Assembly (NCBI GenBank): GCA_024276995.1
Contig: JAJRWB010000001.1
Span: 212,993-276,992 of the forward strand
Length of the DNA stretch: 64,000 bases
Source: Candidatus Eiseniibacteriota bacterium
GTDB lineage: Bacteria > Orphanbacterota > Orphanbacteria > Orphanbacterales > Orphanbacteraceae
Direction: 5' to 3'
Positions 17,201 through 25,044 of this stretch are shown in pieces. The notes beneath the pieces are model-generated. The model saw nothing but the letters and a program-made list of their open reading frames with translations. It was not told the origin of the DNA and did no database searches. Made by a program: the position numbers and the translations under genes. Positions within the stretch are counted from its first letter, which is position 1. Every line of letters starts with the position of its first letter.

Positions 17201-18261
17201 TCGATCCAGAGCGGTCCGCGCATTTCACAGCCGAGCATGCGCAGCCGGTCCTGATCGGTATGGAACACGGTGATCCCCATCTCTTCGAGGGGATTGATGT
17301 AGCGGATACCGTCCCGGCCGTTGCGGGCGAGAAAGACGACCTGGTATTTCTCGGCGAGAATCCTGAGGGTGTGAAACCAGCGCATCTCGCCGGCGGCGCG
17401 GTCGAAGAGGGGAAGGAACGGCAGGATCACTAGAACCTTCTCCTTCTTGCGGTCCGGCGGGATCTCGAAGACGTTCGACCGGTGCCGCACGAGTTCGTCT
17501 TTCCATTTCTCCACGAATTTCGGCTTGTGGGCGGCCTGGAGGCGAGCCGATTTCGACTTCGCGGCGGCGTTCTTCCCGTAACTTCCCCCCTCGTGGTGGA
17601 TCACCACGGCGGACGGTTCGTAGACGACCCGGAAGCCATGTTTTCGCGCGGAGAAGCAAAGGTCGGTATCCTCCCAGTAGGCGGGGGCGAAGCGGGTGTC
17701 GAAGAAGCCGGCCGTATCGAGGAGGGTCCGCTTCAGATAGAGGCAGGCGCCGGAGCCGTAGTCGACGTCGGCGGCGACGGTGTAGATATGGCGCTGCGGA
17801 TCGTCCCACTTGCCGATCTCCCTGCCCGACGCATCGGAGAAGATCTCGCACCCGGCCGCCTGCAACCGGCCGTCGGGGTAGACGAGCTTTCCCGTCACCA
17901 CGCCGATCTTCTCGTCGGACGAGGCCCTGTCGATGAGGGCGTCGAGCCAGCCGGCGGTCACTTCGGTATCGTTGTTCAGCAAAACGATGTCCCGGCCGGC
18001 GTAGTGCTCCATGGCGAGGTTGTTTCCCTCGACGAATCCGAGGTTCTTTCCGGGCGAGAGAACCTCGACGCGGTCGCCGAGGTTCGTCAGGAAACGGCGC
18101 GTGCCGTCGGTGGAAGCCTGGTCGACCACGCAGAGGGTGTACGCTCCGCCGGTGTGGCGGAAGATGCTCTCCACGCACCGGCGGAGAAGCTTCACCCTGT
18201 TGTAGCTCAGGATAACGATTACCGGGCCGTTGCCGGGTGGTGTGCTGTTTCGCTGTTTCAT
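14176..18261 (-). CDS. Giant multidomain glycosyltransferase (GT2-GT4-GT2-GT2-like-TPR)
   Basis: A 1361-residue cytoplasmic enzyme with several transferase modules in one chain: a GT2 domain (about 10-260; VIVILSYNR, LLNNDTEV, YWEDTDLC), a GT4-type domain (about 280-650; YIGNFQHNPNEDA, RYGAGLKGKVGQAMAAGAP), a second GT2 (about 690-930; VSIVIPVYNN, ILNNDTIV, GNFEDDDYC), a weaker third GT2-like region (about 950-1170) and C-terminal TPR repeats. The ATG at 18261 overlaps the methyltransferase stop (ATGA), although the frame is open further upstream. It may build an oligosaccharide on flagellin or on a surface polysaccharide. Confidence 0.85.
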   Translation of the reverse strand: MKQRNSTPPGNGPVIVILSYNRVKLLRRCVESIFRHTGGAYTLCVVDQASTDGTRRFLTNLGDRVEVLSPGKNLGFVEGNNLAMEHYAGRDIVLLNNDTEVTAGWLDALIDRASSDEKIGVVTGKLVYPDGRLQAAGCEIFSDASGREIGKWDDPQRHIYTVAADVDYGSGACLYLKRTLLDTAGFFDTRFAPAYWEDTDLCFSARKHGFRVVYEPSAVVIHHEGGSYGKNAAAKSKSARLQAAHKPKFVEKWKDELVRHRSNVFEIPPDRKKEKVLVILPFLPLFDRAAGEMRWFHTLRILAEKYQVVFLARNGRDGIRYINPLEEMGITVFHTDQDRLRMLGCEMRGPLWIDFPTLLRSNDFRAVIVGFWHMAAQYYADIRRWAPQAKLIIDSFDVSFLREQRRAELSGEDSKLWKAQELKRVELLWYRKADMVLTVTERDRDVLLGEDPALRVGISTDIHPLPPFEWKEDARDLVYIGNFQHNPNEDAVVYFTREILPLVHEELPDVKFRIVGNGPTAAVRALAGKKVEVTGYVPDIVPYLRESRVCVVPLRYGAGLKGKVGQAMAAGAPQVSTSIGVEGMGLVHGHDVLIADTPGRFAREVIRLYRDDNLRKQIALNARERVARQYSVEEAKRYWEEVFEFIQGPRKTSRSEGDRPTTCRETLYTRPAPVPAIVPKVSIVIPVYNNLALTANCRESIRKYTKMPHEIVIVDNGSEEPVAFDAEQNHIRVIRNETNLGFAAAVNQGIRSTYGEYVVILNNDTIVTPGWLERLIAHLEDDPKIGVIAPMTNYANNEQRITVDYSDEATLVRFSRKLARENRKKRRDVRKVVGMCMAIRRRVIEEVGLFDTRFGIGNFEDDDYCIRVRMAGYSLACALDTFIHHEGGKTFAAMNVDYERLLRVNSELFLAKWGSVAGRRRDEDAPRVADDSVTGNRAGAEPPVLTVILFQDGEDLRIDDVAAGLGQLPAGSDVRFVCTDPARAGLFRDSDVGIVPCDPGRFYAVLDGEIRAARSPFVLVLSGACKGGGAWFDEIADVAIERERFGLIAPLSNAGPQGQRKKTEYGNDGARFESFAERLLEKNHGVWKQSREIGGWCVFIRKEAYVDAGGLPTEFTSAAAWSDLAARMLDLRWTTGCALGSFVHYDGPAASPGRIDEGEQRAVTHLIDAERFFARGDFASARSSVEEALSRKSDYVRALYYRAMFRSSSGRLDDAKRDLLALRRVNPRFAKAANDLGCIAFEEGRDTEAEKYFLEARALAPRDAEILKNLGDFYFASHDPVKGMKLYSERIALDPGDPEAYLELGGWFERLGEVEGAADWYRQVIRVAPETVAGQDARVRLTALEGKDGTKAEEETPSAAL

Positions 18262-19334
18262 CGTTTCCTCCCGGCGCGACCATGTTCGGCGAACTTCCGG
18301 TCGTTCCCCATGAGTCCCGTTTCCTTTTGAAGCGCATCGACCCCCCCCGTGGTCGCGCCTAGCGGTCCCACCAGCGCGTCCGCTTCGTGCTGAAGCCGTC
18401 GGATCGTTGCATCCCTCGCGTCGACCTCCTTCTGGAGATCGAAGGCCCACGTGGTGCGCGATTCGAGCTCTTCCTGGAGGTGGACGATCATCGCGTCGCG
18501 CTCTTCGACGTCGCGCGCGAGATCGTTCCGGTTCCGAACGAGGCGGTCGATCGCGTTCGTTCCCCCGGAGAGGTCGTCGCCGAGGGTGAAGAGGGCGCCG
18601 GGCGGAACGACGGCCGGGTCGAGCGGGCGATCGGAGCAAAGGGCGATCATGTACGACGAGCGTTTCCGGCTCGAGCGAAGCGGGATGGGGGGGGCCCACG
18701 TCGACTCCGACGGTGGTGCTACCAAGCGTGCTTCGACACCGATCGAATCGGGCGCGTCATCGGCGAGTCGGGGAAAGATCCCCACCCCCCCCGCCGGCCC
18801 CTGGCAGTACCAGCGCACTTCCGGGAAGTGATTCGCCATGAACGACTCGAACTCCCCGGGGGTGTATTCTTTCACGTGAAATCTGTTTTGCCCGTTCTCC
18901 CCGTCGGCGACGTAGGTGAGGGCGTTCGGCGTCGAGAGGGCGAGGATCCCCCCCGGTTTCAAAACGCGCTTCATTTCGGCGAGGAAACGGCCGGCGTCGG
19001 CGATATGCTCGAACACTTCGAAGGAGACGACCACGTCGAACGATCGGTCGGGGAAGGCGGTGTCGAGAATATCGGCGACTTCGTATGTGAGCCCCTCGCG
19101 GCGGTAGTGCTCCCGGCAATAAGAGATCGCCTCCGCGGAGACGTCGATACCGAGAACCGACGCGGCCCCCGCGCCGGCGAGCCGGCGGGCGCCGTAGCCG
19201 GCCCCGCAGCCGGCGTCGAGCACGTCCTTGCCGGCGACGAGTCGCGACACGAAAATGTAGCGGCTCACATGTTCGAGGAAGAGGTCGTCGAATCCTTCGA
19301 CAGTGGGCACCATCCGCTCACCGGTAAACTCCAT
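18258..19334 (-). CDS. SAM-dependent class I methyltransferase with C-terminal coiled coil
   Basis: A 358-residue protein. Residues about 35-150 form a Rossmann-type methyltransferase with motif I VLDAGCGAGYGARRLA, an acidic second strand (VLGIDVS), and VVSFEVFEHIAD followed by KPGG. The last ~90 residues are a heptad-rich coiled coil (RNDLARDVEERDAMIVHLQ). Such proteins often modify sugars or cap glycans in polysaccharide and flagellin-glycan clusters. It overlaps the GT9 gene end by 17 bases and the next glycosyltransferase by 4. The substrate is unknown. Confidence 0.82.
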   Translation of the reverse strand: MEFTGERMVPTVEGFDDLFLEHVSRYIFVSRLVAGKDVLDAGCGAGYGARRLAGAGAASVLGIDVSAEAISYCREHYRREGLTYEVADILDTAFPDRSFDVVVSFEVFEHIADAGRFLAEMKRVLKPGGILALSTPNALTYVADGENGQNRFHVKEYTPGEFESFMANHFPEVRWYCQGPAGGVGIFPRLADDAPDSIGVEARLVAPPSESTWAPPIPLRSSRKRSSYMIALCSDRPLDPAVVPPGALFTLGDDLSGGTNAIDRLVRNRNDLARDVEERDAMIVHLQEELESRTTWAFDLQKEVDARDATIRRLQHEADALVGPLGATTGGVDALQKETGLMGNDRKFAEHGRAGRKR

Positions 19335-20499
19335 TTTCCACTCCTTCGGTTTCTTCGGAGAAATCTCTCGCCGAACCGGGCCGCCCGGCGGCGTCGAGCT
19401 GTTTTCTCACGGCGTGAAACACCGTTTCCGGTTCGATGAGATCCATGCAGTTCGGGGGAAGTTCGCAGTCGGACCTGTAGCAGCAGACGCATTCGAGGTC
19501 GGGAACGATCGCCGTCCCCCGCCCGTAGAAGTCGATCTCCCGCGAAGCGGTCGGACCGAATAGGGCGACCACCCTCTTCTTCAGCGCCACGGCGGCATGG
19601 AGGGCGAGGGTGTCGCCGGTGACGAGGACGTCACAAAGATCGATGAGGGCGAAGAAGTCATCGAGCGAATGATCGCCGCCCGTGTCGATCATCCGGCCGC
19701 CGCTCGCATCGACGAGGCGGCGGTTTCGCTCCTTTTCCCTTTCGCCGCCGAGAAGGAGGACGTGGCAGGATTACTCGTGTAGGCGCACGGCGAGATCGAG
19801 ATAACCGCTCGTGGTCCATCGCTTCAGCGGCCACCGCGCGCTCGATCCGGTGTTAAAGCCGACCACCGGCGCGCCGTCGTCGATGCCGTGCCGCCGGGCG
19901 AATCGCTTCGCCCTCGCCCCGGAGAGATCGGACAGGCCGAGGATGATCTCCTGGCCCGCGGGCTCGACGCCGCACAAGGTATGGAGGTGATCCTGGTACG
20001 TCCGGTGGTTCGCGCGCTTGAGGTCGTCTCGACCTCCCATTTCGAGCCATTCGATCGCCTCGATGTTCGCCGGGCGCACCACCCCCCTCTCATCGAGACA
20101 GTAGCCCCTCAGTTCACGGCACCTTGCCAGCGAGGCGAGGGCGGCGGAGCGGGGGGAGGCATCGGGATTGAGCACCAGCTCGAACGACTCGACCTGGAGA
20201 TGTGCGACGGCGGTGGAGCCTTCCGGGAGGACGACGTCGACGAGGGGGTTGTTCTCGAGGAGGGGCACCGCCTCGGCGGCGGTGAGCCATGTGATATGGC
20301 AATCTCCATACCGGGCTCGGAGCGAGGGGAGAATCGATGTCGTGCGGAGCACGTCGCCGAGGGCGTCGAGCTTGAGGATCAGGATTCTGTGGACCGGCGG
20401 AGAGTACTCGGAGCACTCGTCGCACACGACGCCTGTTTCCTTGTGGAACCGGCACGGCCGATCGCCGGGGAAGTGCCGGCAGTTAAGCTTGATTTTCAT
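19318..20499 (-). pseudogene. GT9 (heptosyltransferase-like) glycosyltransferase interrupted by an in-frame TAA
   Basis: A family-9 glycosyltransferase of about 393 codons. The N-terminus has a Cys-rich element (CRHFPGDRPC, CDEC) followed by ILILKLDALGDVLRTT. The second half has HVLLLGGERE and VTGDTLALHAAVAL with LFGPT. At 19771-19773 a TAA interrupts the frame between VRLHE and SCHVLLLGG. The sequence on both sides is in the same frame and well conserved, so one base change would restore it. Fragments are 19774-20499 and an internal ATG at 19692 running to 19318. It overlaps csrA by 17 bases. A recent mutation or a sequence error are both possible. Confidence 0.85.
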
Positions 20500-20695
20500 C
20501 GAGACTCCCCGTCCGGTCGACCGGAGCGCCCGGTCGATGCGCGGCGCACGGTTCGAGTTCACCCCGCGCGACGGCCACCGACGACGGCGCCGAAATAGCG
20601 ACGCGAACCTGTTTCCCCTGGATGCCCGAAACGACGATCACAATGTCCGGCCCGATTCGGATCGCCTCGCCGATTTTTCTCGAGATTACGAGCAT
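20483..20695 (-). CDS. csrA: Carbon storage regulator CsrA (translational regulator)
   Basis: A 70-residue RNA-binding protein, slightly longer than the usual ~61. The family start MLVISRKIGEAIRIG, the VSGIQGKQVRVAISAP core and the VARGELE helix are present. The last ~20 residues are an unstructured extension that overlaps the next gene. CsrA dimers bind GGA motifs near ribosome-binding sites. Its gene sits 11 bases behind fliW, the classic FliW-CsrA pair that regulates flagellin translation. Confidence 0.93.
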   Translation of the reverse strand: MLVISRKIGEAIRIGPDIVIVVSGIQGKQVRVAISAPSSVAVARGELEPCAAHRPGAPVDRTGSLDENQA

Positions 20696-20706
20696 CGGAC
20701 CGCCCC

Positions 20707-21162
20707 CTACCGGTTTCCGGTTCGATGGAGGTCATGAATCGCATCCAGGATCCGAACCCGCGCCGACCACTGGTCGCCCGGCTGGATCATCTGCATTCCC
20801 ATCCGGCTCGCCGTGTTGATCACGAGCGGCCCTTTCAGGTTCGCGGTCATCTCCTCCGGGTTCTCCGGGATACCGACAATAGCGAGGAGGACGAGGTCGC
20901 CCTCGCCGTCCCAGTCGATCGAGCGTCTCTCGTCATAGGTCAAGTCGACCCGGTAATCGGGTCGAAAGAGGAACGGGTCGATCACGACGAACGCGAGTTC
21001 GGGCGATCCGACCGCCTGGAGCCACCGGAGGGGAGAATCGTCCCTGTGGTTGAGAAGAACGAAGCGGGTCACCTCCTCGTACCCGAACAGGCCTCTCCTG
21101 AATTCGATCAGTTCGCCCTCGTTCACATCGAGTGTTCCGAACCGGGTGGTTTCCACATTCAT
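20707..21162 (-). CDS. fliW: Flagellar assembly factor FliW
   Basis: A 151-residue protein of the FliW family, which binds flagellin and antagonises CsrA. Characteristic segments are the N-terminal TRFGTLDVNEGELIEF, GLFGYEEVTRFVLL, SPLRWLQAVGSPELAFVVIDP and the later ANLKGPLVIN. It lies between flgL and csrA. Free FliW rises when flagellin is exported less slowly than it is made, so this pair should keep cytoplasmic flagellin constant. Confidence 0.95.
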   Translation of the reverse strand: MNVETTRFGTLDVNEGELIEFRRGLFGYEEVTRFVLLNHRDDSPLRWLQAVGSPELAFVVIDPFLFRPDYRVDLTYDERRSIDWDGEGDLVLLAIVGIPENPEEMTANLKGPLVINTASRMGMQMIQPGDQWSARVRILDAIHDLHRTGNR

Positions 21163-21192
21163 AGGGGAACCGTCCTTTACGCGATATTCACG

Positions 21193-22302
21193 CTAGATGT
21201 AATTGACCATGCTCAGCTGCAGCAGTCGCGCCGTAGACGCAAGCGCCGCTTCGTATGCGGCCTGGTCGGTCTGGAGCTGGAGAACCGCCTCGGTCAGGTC
21301 GCTGTCCTCCACTTCAGAAAGAAACTGTTTCAGGCTGATCTGGTTGTTGTCGAGAAGAGCCTGGTTTCGATCAAGCGTCTCCGCACGGGTGCCGATGAGG
21401 CCGAGTTGCTCCGACATGTGATCGATGGCCGTGTCGATGTTGTCCATCACGGTGCGCACTGCATCGGGATCGTCCTTCCACAGGGCGTTCTTCAGGTCGA
21501 TGGCGAGTTGAAACACGTCGGTACCCGATTGAAAGACCTCGGGCGCCTTCAGGTTGACCGTGAGGGTCCGATCGCTGTCGATCTGGCGCACAATGTCGCC
21601 TTCGATGCCGGAGATCGCCGTGACGGACGAGACGGTCTCGGTGGTATAGCTCGCGTAGTACGACGTGCCTTCGACGAGGGCGCCTCCGGAAAGCGCCGTG
21701 ATCCTTCCCGTCTGGTAGTCCACCGAATAGTCGACGCCTTCTGTGTAGATCACCGTGCCGGCGAGATCGGTAACCGACATCGAGCCCGAGGCGATGCGAG
21801 CGTGGGTCACGTCCGATGCCGTTCCCGCCGCGGCGGCGGTAAACAGATCGTCGGTCACCGTGTTCGACGTGGTGTACGGCGCCGTATCGGTTCGGAAGCC
21901 GGAGAAGACATACTTGCCGTTCACCTTCGCGCGGCTCTGGTTCACGAGACCCGAGAGGACATCGTCCACGATGGCGCCCATGAACGTGCGGTCCTCGGTG
22001 GCGTCATCGGCCGCCGAGACGGCGGTTTCCTTCAACTTGTTCAGCAGTTCCATGACCGAGTTGATCGGTTCCTCGGTGGCGGAGACCCAGTAGAGACCGT
22101 CCTGCACATTGCTGCTGTATCGTGCGTTATCGGCCAGCAGGGAGCGGAGCGACATGGCGCGCACCGTTCCCGCCGGGTCGTCGGACGGTTTCTGGATCCG
22201 CTTTCCCGTGGCGATCTCGATCTGCCGCCGCTGAATCCTCGCCAACGAGTGATTCAGCGTGTACGCCATGTTTCTCTGCAGTCGATTCGTCGGAACTCTC
22301 AT
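21193..22302 (-). CDS. flgL: Flagellar hook-filament junction protein FlgL (HAP3)
   Basis: A 369-residue junction protein. The flagellin-like N-terminus (VPTNRLQRNMAYTLN, RRQIEIATGKRIQKPSDDP) and the C-terminal helix (AVLQLQTDQAAYEAALAS) form the D0/D1 core. The central region, rich in Thr, Ser, Ala and Val, includes VYKFSG-like KYVFSGFRTDTAPY, typical of FlgL. It follows flgK by 14 bases and joins hook to filament. Confidence 0.94.
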   Translation of the reverse strand: MRVPTNRLQRNMAYTLNHSLARIQRRQIEIATGKRIQKPSDDPAGTVRAMSLRSLLADNARYSSNVQDGLYWVSATEEPINSVMELLNKLKETAVSAADDATEDRTFMGAIVDDVLSGLVNQSRAKVNGKYVFSGFRTDTAPYTTSNTVTDDLFTAAAAGTASDVTHARIASGSMSVTDLAGTVIYTEGVDYSVDYQTGRITALSGGALVEGTSYYASYTTETVSSVTAISGIEGDIVRQIDSDRTLTVNLKAPEVFQSGTDVFQLAIDLKNALWKDDPDAVRTVMDNIDTAIDHMSEQLGLIGTRAETLDRNQALLDNNQISLKQFLSEVEDSDLTEAVLQLQTDQAAYEAALASTARLLQLSMVNYI

Positions 22303-22316
22303 GACCGCCTCCTCCG

Positions 22317-23696
22317 CTAGATCGCGGAGATCAACGTCCCCATCATCTCGTCGATGGTGGAAGTGACCTTGATCATCGCCTCGTACGCGTGCTGGGATGA
22401 AAGGAGATTCGCCATCTCCTCGTCAAGAGAGACGCCCGAGGCCTCCATCCTCTTGTTTTCGATGTCGAGGATCAGCACTTCCTCGGTGGCAAGGAACGAA
22501 CCGGCCTCCTGCGACCGGAGACCGATATCCCCGGTGAGGGAGCCGAAGAATCCGCTGAACGTCGCCGATCCTCCCGCCATCGTTTTCGCCTGGGCGAGGG
22601 CGGCGATGGCGAGTGCCTGGCCCCCGTCGCCCACCGGTCCGGTGGCGGACGCCGCCAGAAGATTCAAGTTCGTGGAGAGGGCACCGTCGACCGCGATGCT
22701 CGACGCCGTGACGCCGGTGGCTTCGAAGAAATCGTTTCCCGTCGATCCGTCGAGGCCGAATCCGGCCGAGTGGAGCTTGTTCACTTCCGAGACGAACGAC
22801 GACGCCAACTCGTCGAGATCGGAGAGGAAACCGGCGATGTGGGTGTCCCTCGCGTCGATGTAGCCCCTCAGCTTGCCGCCTCCCATGATCACGTCCCGGC
22901 CCGAACCCTGCCATGTCAGTGTCGAGGAGAACGACTCGGGCCCGGTGCCGGTGCGAAGTTCGAGCTTCCGGCCGGTGCCCGCCTGGACGAGCACTTCCGA
23001 TCCGATCATCACCGTTGCGGAGCCGTCGGCCTCGTCCCTCACCTTCACATCGACGATCTCGGAGAGTTCGTCGACGAGAAGATCCCGTTCGTCCCTCAGG
23101 GCGCTCGCCTCGCGACCGTCGACTTCGCTCTCGACGATCGTCCGGTTCAGGAGGGAAACGCGGTCGGAGATCGCGTTGATCCGGTTCACCTGGCCGGAGA
23201 TTTCATCGGTGAGATTCGACTGGAGCGACTTGAGGTCGGAATGGATCCGGCGGAACGACTCGGTGAGCGCCTGGCCCCGGGCGACCACTTGCGCGCGGAC
23301 CGCCGTGCTGTCCGGCTCGGTCGCCAGGTCGTTCCACTAAGCCCAGAAATTCTCGATCGCGTCGCTCAGGCCGCCGTCGCCCGGCTCGTTGAGCACCGTC
23401 TCCACGCGGGAGAGGTAATCGTCGAGGGCGGACCATTTCCCGGAATTTCCGTTGTGCCTCCGGAAGAGACTGTCGAGCACGGTGTCCCTTCCTCGCCGCA
23501 CGTTGACCGCCTCGACGCCCGAGCCGATGGCGCCGGAGCGGGTGTCGAAATCGGTGGTCTGCCGGATCACGGCCGTCCTGCGGGAGTAACCGGGGGTGTT
23601 CACGTTGGCGATGTTCGACCCGATCACATTCAGGGCGAGTTGGTGGGTCTGCAGCGCCCTGCGTGCGATCTCGAGATTCATGTTGATGCCGTACAT
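22317..23696 (-). pseudogene. flgK: Hook-associated protein FlgK with an internal in-frame TAG
   Basis: The reading frame encodes about 458 residues of FlgK (HAP1), the first hook-filament junction protein. The N-terminus has LALNVIGSNIANVNTPGYSRR and the C-terminus has VSLDEEMANLLSSQHAYEAMIKV, both standard. At 23337-23339 a TAG splits the sequence after IENFWA; the next codons give WNDLATEPDS in the same frame, matching the normal FlgK continuation. The fragments are 23337-23696 and, from an internal start, 22317-23288. One substituted base explains the break. A non-functional FlgK would prevent filament assembly, so a sequencing error must be excluded. Confidence 0.88.
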
Positions 23697-23709
23697 GGTT
23701 CGTGCCCCC

Positions 23710-24213
23710 TCAAGTATTCCGGTCGACGAGCATCCGTTCCTGGCGTTGCGGTGTCAGCGTCCCCGCGCTCCCGTAGGTCGGGATGTCGGTGGCCGTTCCG
23801 GTGGCCGCGCCGAGCATCTCCCGGACGAGGCGGAGCGACTGCTCGATGAGTATTCTGTTTTCCCGGTTCACCCGGCCGATGTTGCCGAGCGTCTCGCGCA
23901 TCGCTTCGGCGGTGGCGCGCAGCTCTCTCGCCGTGCCGGGGTCGACATCGTCGGCGAGCAAGGTGATCGTCAGGTCCTCCTCCCCGTCGCGACCGAGCCG
24001 GCGGGAGATCTCACCCATCAGGCGCTTCCGCTCGCCGTCCATCCGGTGCACCCGTTCGAGGCACTGGCCCTGCTCGGTGATCGTATCGATAATCCCCTGC
24101 ACGTCGCGTCGCGTGAGGTACTCCTTCTGCTCGTGAATCGTCCGCTCCAGGGTGCGCAGGCTTTCGACCTGTTCCCCCAGAAGGCGTCGGAGATCGTTCA
24201 TCAACTCTTCCAC
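23710..24213 (-). CDS. flgN: FlgN-family export chaperone
   Basis: A 167-residue, highly helical protein with long charged heptads (LRRLLGEQVESLRTLERTIHEQKEYLTRRD) typical of FlgN, the chaperone for FlgK and FlgL. The start is GTG 24213, seven bases after GGGAGG. It lies directly upstream of flgK and flgL, its expected clients. The C-terminal ~30 residues are flexible. Confidence 0.8.
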   Translation of the reverse strand: MEELMNDLRRLLGEQVESLRTLERTIHEQKEYLTRRDVQGIIDTITEQGQCLERVHRMDGERKRLMGEISRRLGRDGEEDLTITLLADDVDPGTARELRATAEAMRETLGNIGRVNRENRILIEQSLRLVREMLGAATGTATDIPTYGSAGTLTPQRQERMLVDRNT

Positions 24214-24235
24214 TGGCTCGCCTCCCGTCGTTTCC

Positions 24236-25042
24236 TCACGGCTGATGCCCGCTCGCCCCGCGCACTCTCGCCGTGATGCGGCGCACGTAGTCGATCGTTT
24301 CCGCGAACGGCGGGACTCCGTCGTAGCGACTCACCGCCGCCGGTCCCGCGTTGTACGATGCGAGCGCCTTTTCGAGATCTCCCCGCCATCGATCGAGTTG
24401 CTTCTTCAGATACCGGGCGCCGCCGAAGATGTTCTCTTCCGGATCGAAAGGCCGGCTCACTCCCATCTCCCGCGCCGTTTCATCCATGAGCTGCATCAGC
24501 CCCTTCGCACCACGCGGTGAGACGGCGGTGGTGTCGCCGCCCGATTCCTGATCGATCACCGCGCGGATCAGTTCGGGGTCGAGACCATATCTCCGGGCGG
24601 CGCGGCGGATGATCGGTTTGAACGAGCCGCCGTTCCCGGCGGCGGGCGGACGGCGATGGCGGAACGATCGGTCGACCGTCCCGGGAAGGCGTCTCGCCGG
24701 TTGGGGAATGCGGTTGGGAATCGTGTCGCCGCCGTCCCCCGCGACCCGGCCGAGCTGCGAGGCGATCATCCGTCCGAGGCCGATCCCCCCGCCCCGGGCT
24801 AAGACCTGGACGAGATGTTCATCCATGAACTCTCCCATCATGTCCGATCCGGCGGGCGAGTCGGAGTCGTCGGAGAAGACGTTCGCACTTTCCCTCATCG
24901 TCTTGAGCAGCTGCCCGAGGAGGATCGCTTCGAACTTCTGCGCCACGTCGGCGATCTTCTCCCTGCGGGTGGGGCCGCTCGGTCCGATCCGGTCGGGCGC
25001 GGGGTGAAAGGGAATCGACTCGACGGAGTTCATAGGGGACAT
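24236..25042 (-). CDS. flgJ: FlgJ-like rod-binding protein fused to a lytic transglycosylase
   Basis: A 268-residue protein with two parts. Residues about 25-100 are the FlgJ rod-binding domain (VAQKFEAILLGQLLKTMRES, DMMGEFMDEHLVQVLARGGGIGL). Residues about 140-265 are an SLT-type transglycosylase: the catalytic Glu lies in VIDQESGGD, followed by RGAKGLMQLM and ALASYNAGP. In enterobacteria FlgJ carries a glucosaminidase instead. The enzyme would open peptidoglycan for rod growth. It starts two bases after the flgI stop region and precedes flgN. Confidence 0.9.
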   Translation of the reverse strand: MSPMNSVESIPFHPAPDRIGPSGPTRREKIADVAQKFEAILLGQLLKTMRESANVFSDDSDSPAGSDMMGEFMDEHLVQVLARGGGIGLGRMIASQLGRVAGDGGDTIPNRIPQPARRLPGTVDRSFRHRRPPAAGNGGSFKPIIRRAARRYGLDPELIRAVIDQESGGDTTAVSPRGAKGLMQLMDETAREMGVSRPFDPEENIFGGARYLKKQLDRWRGDLEKALASYNAGPAAVSRYDGVPPFAETIDYVRRITARVRGASGHQP

Positions 25043-25044
25043 GG

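Noticed and set aside
14032..17433. A very long open frame (over 1100 codons) on the plus strand.
   Set aside because: It lies antisense to the giant glycosyltransferase, whose domains are clear. High GC gives long stop-free antisense frames throughout this window; the product is Arg/Glu-rich and matches no family.
19771..23339. Stop-codon recoding (TAA or TAG read as an amino acid) as the reason for the internal stops in the GT9 gene and flgK.
   Set aside because: Both codons also serve as ordinary terminators here: TAG ends flagellin, fliD, flgL, fliF and flhB, and TAA ends motE and the first motB. A general reassignment is not credible.
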